Positions 1 through 6,252 of a stretch of 64,000 nt of DNA are shown here, piece after piece. Within the stretch, counting starts at the first letter, position 1. The number at the start of each line of letters is the position of its first letter. The translations under genes were made by a program, and so were the position numbers. Source of the DNA: Actinokineospora diospyrosa. GTDB lineage: Bacteria; Actinomycetota; Actinomycetes; Mycobacteriales; Pseudonocardiaceae. The stretch spans positions 186,001 through 250,000 of the forward strand of contig NZ_JAMTCO010000003.1 in NCBI RefSeq assembly GCF_024171925.1, read 5' to 3'. Below the pieces are notes generated by a model. That model did no database searches, was not told where the DNA came from, and saw only the letters and a list, made by a program, of their open reading frames with translations.

Positions 1-2276
1 TCCGCCATCAAAGCGCGAGCGGTCTCCCGGTTCCCCAGTGCCAACTGCGCTTGGGCCGCGCCTGCTCGCCAGGGGACGAGGGCCGGAAGGTCTACGTCCC
101 AACCGGACATCAGTTCGCCGCAGCGCTGGAAGTCGGCGAGTGCCGCATGTGGACGGTCGGTCGCCAGGTAGTGCGAACCGCGGGCGTACAGGTACTGCAG
201 GCCGAACTGCGTCTGGTACATCGCTTCGGGAACCGGGACCCGCAGCAGGGCGGCGGCCTCTTCGTGCTTGCCCATCGCGGTCGCGGCGGCTACTCCGGTG
301 GAGAGCGGTACCCCGATCGCGACGCCCCATCCCTGGGGGGAGAGCTTGTCGAAGGCCGCGGTGGCGAACTCGGCCGCGGCGGGTAGGTCTCCTTGTCGCA
401 GCGCCACTTCCGCGCGCATGGCGCCGATCACGGCCTGCCAGGTCAGCGCGCCGCGGGCGGTCGCGTCGGCCAGCAGGGCGTCGCACCAGTGCGCGGCGCG
501 GTCGTTGCGGTCGGCGTGGACCAGGGCCGCCAGGGCGGAGAGCTGGGAGCCGAGGGTCTGCTCGCCGAGCCTGCAGCTCTGCAGGATGTGTTCGGCGGCG
601 ACCACGATCTCCTCGCGGGGACCGCCGAAGCGCACCCGGTCGAGCATCGCCGACGCCCGGGTCCACGGGTTGGCGAGCAGGGCGGGGGCCGGGCCGCTCT
701 CCGGGGCGGGCACACCTGCGACGACCGGGGGATAGAGGAAGGCGAGCCAGTGGAACACCAGGCTCAGCTGCCCGGCCATCGGCGCGTCCCGGTTGGCCGC
801 GGCGGCGGCCAGGTCGGACAGCGTGCCCGAGAGCTCGTCGGTGTGGCCGTACCAGAGCAAGAACTTGGCCAGGTGCACGGCGTTGCGGTCCGACAGCTTG
901 CCCTGGGCCCGCGCCGCGCGCAGCGACGGCAGGTGCCGGGCGGCCGCGCTCGGGTTGCGGCGCCACTCGACCCGCAGCAGCTGGGTGGTGATGTCGGCGC
1001 GCTCGTCGGCGTCCTGGCTGGTGCGCGCGGCCAGTTCCAGCCTGCGCACGGCGAGGTCCATCCGGTCGGCGACCAGGTCCTCCTGCGCCGCGTGCCGCAG
1101 CACCTCGACCGCCCACGCCGCGTCGGCGGGGTCGTCGGCGTGCTCGGCCGCGGTCAGGTGCCGGGCGACCTCGTCGGCGGGGGCGCCGTCGCGGTAGAGC
1201 AGGCGGGCGGCCCTGGCGTGCAGCGCGTGGCGGTCCGCGGGGGCGATGCTGTCGAGCACGGCGGCCTTGGCGACGGGGTGCCGGAACCGGCCGCCGTCGA
1301 GCAGGCCCGCCAGCTCCAGGACGTCGAGCACCTGGGCGGCCGCGTCGGAGGTGATGTCGAGCAGGGCGCCGAGCAGCACCGGCGAACCGGCGGCGCCGAG
1401 CAGCGCGAGCCCGCGCGCGACCTGCAGCATCGCGGGTTCCCAGCGGTGCAGGCAGGCGAGCACCGCGGTGCCGAACTCCTGGCCGACCACGACCGCGCCG
1501 TCGCCGGGGCGCTGGCCTGCGCGGGCCGCCGCGTTGTGGTCGTTGACCAGCGCGGTGACCAGCAGCGGGTTGCCGCCGCTGACCGCGTGGTGCACCGGGG
1601 CGAGCACCTGCGCGGTGGCCGGGTCGAGCCTGCCCGCGAGCAGCTCGGCGACCCCGGCGCGGCTGAGCGGGGCCAGCCGCAGGTGGGTGGTGTTGGGCTG
1701 GCGGGTGACCTCGGCGCGGAACACCGCCTGGGTCGGCCGGGGCAGCGCCCACTCGGTCAGCAGCACCAGCACCCGGGCGAACCGCATCCTGCGGCGCAGG
1801 TAGAGCAGCGCCTGCAGCGACTCGGCGTCGGCGAACTGGACGTCGTCGACGGTGATCACGACGGTCCGGTCGCGGGCCAGCTCCAGCAGCGCCGCGCACA
1901 CCTCGTCGAGCACCCGCGCGCCCGCCCGGCCGATCGCGGTCGGATCGCTCAGGTCGGCGGGGTTGGCCCGTTCGGCCGCGGCACCGGTCCCGCCGAGCAG
2001 GTCGGTGAGGCAGGTCGCCACGGCCCCGGGTAACGCGGGTCCGGCGAACAGCTGCCGCAGCACCCCGAAGGGCAGCGTCCGCTCGGCGCGCGCCCCCGTC
2101 GCGGTGAGCAGGGCCGCGCCGTCGGCGGCGACCCGGTCGGCGAAGGCGTGCAGCAGTTCGGTCTTGCCGCTGGCGACGCCGCCGCTGATCAACGCGACCT
2201 GACCCCGGCCGCGCCCGCTCTCGGCGTACAGCCGCCCGAGAGCGGCCAGTTCCTCTCCTCGTTCGACCAGCGCCAT
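1..2276 (-). CDS. LAL-type LuxR transcriptional regulator 1 (partial, 3' end beyond the left edge)
   Basis: An open minus-strand frame runs from ATG at 2276 to the window edge (758 codons). The product starts MALVERGEELAALGRLYAES and has a Walker A motif GGVASGKT at about residues 32-39, then a Walker B-like VVITVDDVQFAD segment and a long helical TPR-like part. This matches large ATP-binding LuxR regulators (LAL, MalT-like), which usually carry a C-terminal LuxR helix-turn-helix; that part would lie outside the window. The protein is a paralogue of the complete regulator at 6253-8748, with similar start, Walker A and helical region. A purine-rich ribosome site (GGGGAAGGGG, 2283-2292) supports the start. 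Codon 82 is a rare TTA leucine (2031-2033), suggesting bldA dependence. It is probably a pathway-specific activator of the PKS cluster; the family is clear, the role is inferred. Confidence 0.88.
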   Translation of the reverse strand, partial: MALVERGEELAALGRLYAESGRGRGQVALISGGVASGKTELLHAFADRVAADGAALLTATGARAERTLPFGVLRQLFAGPALPGAVATCLTDLLGGTGAAAERANPADLSDPTAIGRAGARVLDEVCAALLELARDRTVVITVDDVQFADAESLQALLYLRRRMRFARVLVLLTEWALPRPTQAVFRAEVTRQPNTTHLRLAPLSRAGVAELLAGRLDPATAQVLAPVHHAVSGGNPLLVTALVNDHNAAARAGQRPGDGAVVVGQEFGTAVLACLHRWEPAMLQVARGLALLGAAGSPVLLGALLDITSDAAAQVLDVLELAGLLDGGRFRHPVAKAAVLDSIAPADRHALHARAARLLYRDGAPADEVARHLTAAEHADDPADAAWAVEVLRHAAQEDLVADRMDLAVRRLELAARTSQDADERADITTQLLRVEWRRNPSAAARHLPSLRAARAQGKLSDRNAVHLAKFLLWYGHTDELSGTLSDLAAAAANRDAPMAGQLSLVFHWLAFLYPPVVAGVPAPESGPAPALLANPWTRASAMLDRVRFGGPREEIVVAAEHILQSCRLGEQTLGSQLSALAALVHADRNDRAAHWCDALLADATARGALTWQAVIGAMRAEVALRQGDLPAAAEFATAAFDKLSPQGWGVAIGVPLSTGVAAATAMGKHEEAAALLRVPVPEAMYQTQFGLQYLYARGSHYLATDRPHAALADFQRCGELMSGWDVDLPALVPWRAGAAQAQLALGNRETARALMA

Positions 2277-2562
2277 GTGCCGCCCCTTCCCCTACTGGCC
2301 CCTCGGCTCCGGTCCGGCCCCACCCCGCCCGAAGTCACGCTCGGTGATCAGTGATTTCCCCGTGGCCCCATGCTTCGAGGTGAATCTAACGGCAATGACC
2401 GCCGTTGTGGAAGGTTTGCCAATTGCTCTGGTGAACAATGCGTGATGTTGATGCGTTTTCGCTTTTCCGGTGGACCGATTGGAGCATCCGGTTGCGGCGC
2501 CAGCCGTACCGCGGTCCGATTGGTTTGGCTCGCATTCAACAACTTACCGCGTCGACAAACCT

Positions 2563-2577
2563 GTGACCGGCGGTCAC
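2563..2577. promoter_or_regulatory. Palindrome GTGACCG-G-CGGTCAC, possible operator
   Basis: Seven-base arms pair perfectly around one central base, about 290 bp upstream of LAL regulator 1. The size and symmetry fit a dimeric repressor or activator site. No regulator can be assigned from the sequence. Confidence 0.35.
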
Positions 2578-2656
2578 GGCGAATACGGTGGGTGAGTCGG
2601 GAATGGTGTGTTAATCGCCAACAACTACCTCAAGAGCCCCTTAAATTGCCGCAGGT

Positions 2657-2696
2657 TAGGGGTGTGTCAGGGGTTGCGGGATCAGTCGTCAGGGGT
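2657..2696 (+). promoter_or_regulatory. Cluster of TAGGGG/CAGGGG boxes with no obvious downstream gene
   Basis: TAGGGGTG at 2657 is followed by CAGGGGTTG at 2668, exactly 11 nt later, and CAGGGGTGG at 2690, 22 nt later. The words and their helical spacing match boxes found upstream of six other genes in this window. Unlike those, there is no -10-like hexamer 30 nt downstream and no plus-strand gene. The boxes may be operators for the minus-strand LAL regulator 1 (autoregulation). Confidence 0.35.
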
Positions 2697-2826
2697 GGTG
2701 CCGAGGGTGGCGGGCGACAGTCGGGACACCGGATGACCCTACTTCGTCAACTACGAAGGGTGACAGGGGTGGTCCTCGAATGGCCTAGTCCGATGCGCGG
2801 GGCGTCCGATTGGGCCGAAATCGCGT

Positions 2827-3231
2827 TTACCGCGCGGTATGGCGGATCCAGAGCAATCCGAGAACCGGGAGCGCGACCGGGATGAAACCGTATCCCATAC
2901 CGAATGCCGACCACACGGTCGCGTCCGGAAATGCACTCGGCGCGACCAGGCTCGATGTTCCGATCGCGAGTACGCCGACGAGTTCCACGACGCAGGAGAC
3001 GACCGCGATCCGGCGCGACGCGCGGGTGCCCGCGGCCAGGCACGCGGTCGCCACGACGTAGACCGCGGCGGCGAACGCGGACAGCAGGTAGGCCAGCGGC
3101 GCCCGGTCGAAGTGGGTCGCGATCTGGCTGGCCGAGCGGGCGCACGCGGCCAGCGCGAAGATCGCGTAGACGGCGATCAGCAGCCGCCCGGGGCCGGAGC
3201 GGGTGGGGTTGTCGGTCCTCGGCTCAGCCAC
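2827..3231 (-). CDS. Small integral membrane protein (hypothetical)
   Basis: This is a 134-residue protein starting at GTG 3231 (MAEPRTDNPTRSGPG). It has four strongly hydrophobic stretches at roughly residues 15-35, 45-67, 75-100 and 108-130, so it should be a four-helix inner-membrane protein with a short cytoplasmic N-terminus. No catalytic motif or known family signature is recognised. The start overlaps the stop of the upstream membrane gene by 8 bp, so the two are probably translationally coupled and may form a complex. The gene may be the last of the minus-strand unit beginning with the carboxyltransferase, though an 80-bp gap separates the thioesterase from this pair. A role in the pathway is not established; it could simply be a neighbouring housekeeping pair. 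Confidence 0.7.
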   Translation of the reverse strand: MAEPRTDNPTRSGPGRLLIAVYAIFALAACARSASQIATHFDRAPLAYLLSAFAAAVYVVATACLAAGTRASRRIAVVSCVVELVGVLAIGTSSLVAPSAFPDATVWSAFGMGYGFIPVALPVLGLLWIRHTAR

Positions 3232-3601
3232 GGGTCCACACCTGGTCGAGTCGCACGATCATCACCGGGATCACCAACGCGCCGATGACCAGCACCGCCG
3301 TGCCCCACCTGGTCCGCTCCGCGAGCGACCAGAACACCGCGACCGGCAGGATCAACAGCGAGCCCAGCAGGTAGCCGCCGTAGGACAGCGCGGGCACGTC
3401 ATGGTCGGCGTTGGCGAGCTTGATGAACCCGAGGACGGCCTGCGCCAGCAAGCCGAGCTCGATTAGCGCCAACAGCCCCAGGTAGGCCCTACTGTCGACG
3501 CGCTCCAGGGACAGCGGTCGGTTGATGAGCACAAGCACCAGTGCCCACACCGCCGCCCCGACCGCGACCCAGGTCAGGGTGGGGGACAACCCGTCGATCA
3601 T
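3224..3601 (-). CDS. Small integral membrane protein (hypothetical), partner of the next gene
   Basis: This is a 125-residue protein from ATG 3601 (MIDGLSPTLTWVAVG). An in-frame ATG 45 bp further upstream exists, but 3601 is preferred because GGGAG lies 8 nt before it (3610-3614) and the extra residues are not hydrophobic. Four hydrophobic segments at about residues 8-27, 40-62, 72-90 and 98-117 predict a four-helix membrane protein. It has the same size and layout as the overlapping downstream gene, so the two may be diverged partners. No motif gives a function. It follows the type II thioesterase after an 80-bp gap without a strong terminator. Confidence 0.7.
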   Translation of the reverse strand: MIDGLSPTLTWVAVGAAVWALVLVLINRPLSLERVDSRAYLGLLALIELGLLAQAVLGFIKLANADHDVPALSYGGYLLGSLLILPVAVFWSLAERTRWGTAVLVIGALVIPVMIVRLDQVWTRG

Positions 3602-3681
3602 CGGTACCGCTCCCAGGCTCCGTTGTGGACCTGGTGAGCCTCGCACGCCCGGGCAACCGACCTACCCGGGGGCCTGAGCCG

Positions 3682-4449
3682 CTAAGCCGGGGACGACGCC
3701 GGGCGGGGGCTGGAGGAGTCACGCACGTGCGCGCGGATCCGGTCGAGCACCGCGGGCACGTGGTTGTTGAGGTAGAAGTGCCCACCCGAGTAGACCTCGC
3801 GCTCGTACCCGCCGTCGGTGTGGTCGGCCCACTGGTCCACCTCGGCCAGAGTTGCCTTGGGGTCGCTGTCGCCGGTCAGTGCCAGCACCCGCGTCCGCAG
3901 GCGAGGCCCCTCGGTGCGCCTATAGGTCTCCGCAGCCTTGTAGTCAGCGCGGATCGACGGCAGGACCATGCGCAGGATCTCGGTGTCGTCGAGCAGTTGG
4001 GTCTCAGTGCCGTCGAGCCGCTTGATCTCGGTGATCAGGCCGTTGTCGTCGAGCTCGTGCACCCGCTCGTCGCGCAGCGCGGATGGGGCTCGGCGACCGG
4101 AGACGACCAAGCCGTGGACAACCGTGCCGCGCTCTTGCAGCCGCAGCGCCAGTTCGAAGCCCACCGAGGCTCCCATGCTGTGCCCGAAGATGGTCAGCGG
4201 CTTGTCGAGGTAAGAGGGCAGCACGTCGGCGATCCGGTCGGCAAGCTCGCCGACGGTCTCTAGGCAAGGCTCCTGCCGCCGGTCTTGGCGCCCCGGGTAC
4301 TGCACGGCCACGACCTCGATTGCCGGGCTCAGCGCGCGCGACACCGGGAAGAAGTAGCTGGCAGACCCACCCGCGTGCGGTAGGCACAACAGCCGAGTGG
4401 CCGCTTCCGGTGCCGGGTGGAACCGGCGCAGCCACAAGTCCGTGCTCAT
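3682..4449 (-). CDS. Type II thioesterase (editing hydrolase)
   Basis: This is a 255-residue alpha/beta hydrolase of the stand-alone thioesterase family found with PKS and NRPS systems. Such enzymes hydrolyse aberrant acyl groups, for example from decarboxylated extenders, off carrier proteins. The oxyanion region CLPHAGGSA is at residues 22-30. The nucleophile elbow GHSMG places Ser at 91. Asp196 in GDSDP and His224 in GGHFYL complete the expected catalytic triad. Length and motif spacing are normal for the family, so it should be active. It starts 28 bp after the carboxyltransferase stop, with GGGGAGAGGGG at 4458-4468 as ribosome site, and is probably cotranscribed with it. A second, degenerate paralogue lies at 9200-9913. 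Confidence 0.93.
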   Translation of the reverse strand: MSTDLWLRRFHPAPEAATRLLCLPHAGGSASYFFPVSRALSPAIEVVAVQYPGRQDRRQEPCLETVGELADRIADVLPSYLDKPLTIFGHSMGASVGFELALRLQERGTVVHGLVVSGRRAPSALRDERVHELDDNGLITEIKRLDGTETQLLDDTEILRMVLPSIRADYKAAETYRRTEGPRLRTRVLALTGDSDPKATLAEVDQWADHTDGGYEREVYSGGHFYLNNHVPAVLDRIRAHVRDSSSPRPASSPA

Positions 4450-4476
4450 CCCTAGATCCCCTCTCCCCTGCGAGTC

Positions 4477-5907
4477 CTACAGGGGGATGTTGCCATGGTG
4501 GCCGCGCCCCGCGGGGGCCTCGGCGAACGCTTGGGCGAGCCGGACACGGGTCTGGGTGGGCTCGATCACCTCGTCGACCACGCCTAGCGCCAGCGCCCGG
4601 TCGACACCGCCCGCGGTCCGTTGCTGCTCAAGCACCAGGGTGGCCCGCAGCGCCTCGCGCTCCGGCTCCTCGACCGCGGCGAGCTTCTTGCGGTGCAGGA
4701 TCCCGACCGCCGCCTCAGCGCCCATCACGGCGACCTCGGCGCCCGGCCAGGCGAACACCTTCGTCGCGCCGAGCGAACGGGAGTTCATCGCGATGTAGGC
4801 GCCGCCGTAAGCCTTGCGGGTGATCAGGGTGACCCGGGGGACGGCGGCCTCGGCGAAGGCGTGCAGCAGCTTCGCGCCGCGGCGCACCACCCCGCCCCAC
4901 TCCTGCCCGACACCGGGCAGGTACCCCGGCACGTCGACCAGGACCAGCAGCGGGATGCCGAAGCTGTCGCACATCCGCACGAACCGCGACGCCTTCTCCG
5001 CCGAGAGCGAGTCCAGGCAGCCGCCCTTGCGCAGCGGGTTGTTCGCGATCACGCCGATCGCGCGGCCCGCGAGCCTGCCGAGGCCGACCACGATGTTGGG
5101 CGCCCACTTGGCCTGCAGCTCCTCGAACCCGCCGTCGTCGAGCACGGCGCGGACCAGGGGGCGCACGTCGTAGGCGCGCTTGGCGGACTCCGGCAGCAGG
5201 TCGCGCAGATCGCTCGGCGCGCCGACCGAACGGACGTCGAGCAGGCCGGGGCGGGTGAACAGGGTGGTGATCGCGCGGGCCCTGGCGTAGGCCGCGTCCT
5301 CGGAGTCGACCGTCACGTGCACCACCCCGGAGCGGCGGCCGTGCGCGTCGACCCCGCCGAGGCCCTCCATGTCGACCTGCTCGCCGGTCACGCTGCGCAC
5401 CACCTCCGGGCCGGTCACGAACACCCGGCCGCCGGTGGACATGATCACCAGGTCGGTCAGCGCGGGCCCGTAGGCAGCCGCTCCCGCCGCCGGGCCGAGC
5501 ACGACCGAGAGCTGCGGCACCCGACCGGACGCGCGGGTCATCGCCGCGAACATCCGCCCGACCCCGTCCATGGACTCCACGCCGTCGGCGAGCTTGGCGC
5601 CGCCGGAGTGCCAGAGGCCGATGACCGGCACCCGGAGCCGCACGGCCAGGTCGATGGCGACGATGATGCGATCGGCTTCGGCAGCGCCAAGAGAGCCGCC
5701 GCGGTTGGTGGCGTCGGTGCAGTAAGCGACAACCGCGGCGCCGTTGATCCTGCCGCGCACGGCTGTCACCGCGGTCGTCTCGGGGCCGGTGTCCGATAGC
5801 TCGATGGCGCTGCCCTCGTCGAGCAGCCGCGCGAGCCGTTCCCGCGGTTCGCGCGGGTCAGGCGTGTGCGTGCTATCCCCACGGGAATGTCCGGCGACAA
5901 CTGTCAT
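4477..5907 (-). CDS. Acyl-CoA carboxylase carboxyltransferase (beta) subunit, atypical specificity residue
   Basis: This 476-residue protein belongs to the AccD/PccB carboxyltransferase family, which moves carboxylate from biotin to an acyl-CoA to make PKS extender units. ATG 5907 is chosen over an in-frame ATG at 6078 because a GGGTGGGGGGA ribosome site precedes it and the family's homology starts just after. Visible motifs include HSGGAK (100-105), the acyl-CoA-side VDVPGYLPG (324-332), RKAYGGAY (364-371) and the C-terminal HGNIPL shared with the second copy at 42351-43916. At the position of Asp422 in typical propionyl-CoA carboxylases the sequence reads GATKVFAW (Thr382), so the substrate may differ. 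It lacks about 45 residues compared with the second copy. A biotin carboxylase partner is not in the window. A TAGGGG box promoter lies upstream. Confidence 0.88.
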   Translation of the reverse strand: MTVVAGHSRGDSTHTPDPREPRERLARLLDEGSAIELSDTGPETTAVTAVRGRINGAAVVAYCTDATNRGGSLGAAEADRIIVAIDLAVRLRVPVIGLWHSGGAKLADGVESMDGVGRMFAAMTRASGRVPQLSVVLGPAAGAAAYGPALTDLVIMSTGGRVFVTGPEVVRSVTGEQVDMEGLGGVDAHGRRSGVVHVTVDSEDAAYARARAITTLFTRPGLLDVRSVGAPSDLRDLLPESAKRAYDVRPLVRAVLDDGGFEELQAKWAPNIVVGLGRLAGRAIGVIANNPLRKGGCLDSLSAEKASRFVRMCDSFGIPLLVLVDVPGYLPGVGQEWGGVVRRGAKLLHAFAEAAVPRVTLITRKAYGGAYIAMNSRSLGATKVFAWPGAEVAVMGAEAAVGILHRKKLAAVEEPEREALRATLVLEQQRTAGGVDRALALGVVDEVIEPTQTRVRLAQAFAEAPAGRGHHGNIPL

Positions 5908-5944
5908 GGCTGTTTCCCCCCACCCGGCTCCGGGATTTCCGACG

Positions 5945-5990
5945 ATCCCAGGGGCACCCCGAAGTCGACAACCCCCTATCCGGCCCCTAA
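5945..5990 (-). promoter_or_regulatory. Candidate LAL-box promoter of the carboxyltransferase/thioesterase unit
   Basis: On the minus strand TAGGGGCC (from 5989) and TAGGGGGTTG (from 5978) form a direct repeat with an 11-nt period. A -10-like TGGGAT lies at 5950-5945, 28 nt from the second box. The layout is shared with five other promoters in the window and leaves a leader of about 30 nt before the ATG at 5907. Confidence 0.5.
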
Positions 5991-6077
5991 GCGCACCGGC
6001 TCGTCCCGTGTTCCCCACTTCGACCAAACCGCCGGTCCTGACCTGCGGGTAGATCCAGTGGCGGGCCCCACTGTCCA

Positions 6078-6103
6078 CCCCTGGACACCCCTATCCGACC
6101 CTA
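6078..6103 (-). promoter_or_regulatory. Three helically spaced TAGGGT/TAGGGG/CAGGGG boxes
   Basis: On the minus strand the words start at 6103, 6093 and 6083, that is every 10 nt. They overlap the TATAAT-like -10 and the region upstream of it in the LAL regulator 2 promoter on the other strand. They could therefore mediate autoregulation of the regulator, or serve as a second, more distant input to the divergent carboxyltransferase unit. No clear -10 hexamer follows at 30 nt (TCTACC only). Confidence 0.35.
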
Positions 6104-6107
6104 TAAT
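6082..6107 (+). promoter_or_regulatory. Possible promoter of LAL regulator 2 (TATAAT)
   Basis: A perfect TATAAT stands at 6102-6107, rare in DNA this GC-rich. The best -35-like hexamer is TGGACA at 6082-6087, with a short 14-nt spacer, so the -35 assignment is weak. The leader to the ATG at 6253 would be about 140 nt. Confidence 0.35.
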
Positions 6108-6252
6108 GACGAAAGTCGGCGGGCCGCGTGGCGTTAACGGGAAAATATCTGTCCGGCAATGATCCGGCCCGCTTAGTCACTTCTCCGACAGCAGCCAGCG
6201 GGAGTAGATTCCCAGGTCGGACGCCGCTCGCCGGGTGTGGAGGGAAGACCGG

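Larger units (their letters stand above)
2277..2826. other. Non-coding stretch upstream of LAL regulator 1
   Basis: About 550 bp without a convincing gene lie between the start of LAL regulator 1 and the end of the small membrane-protein pair, both on the minus strand. The base composition is clearly less GC-rich than the neighbouring genes between about 2340 and 2660. The stretch holds a 15-bp perfect palindrome and a run of TAGGGG/CAGGGG boxes, listed separately. It must contain the promoter of LAL regulator 1, but I cannot identify convincing -10 and -35 elements on the minus strand. Small open frames here have poor codon bias and no good ribosome sites. Confidence 0.6.

Noticed and set aside
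393-2033. Long plus-strand open frame of 546 codons opposite LAL regulator 1
   Set aside because: It is antisense to a well-supported regulator gene, has repetitive Gly/Arg/Val-rich composition and no domain; long antisense frames are expected in high-GC coding DNA.
2370-2885. Plus-strand frame of 171 codons in the gap before the membrane genes
   Set aside because: Poor codon bias, no ribosome site, and overlap with the 3' end of the membrane gene; the region looks non-coding.
3640-3675. Possible hairpin between TEII and the membrane-protein pair
   Set aside because: Only a six-base CCCGGG self-pairing with an 11-nt loop and no T-run; too weak to call a terminator.
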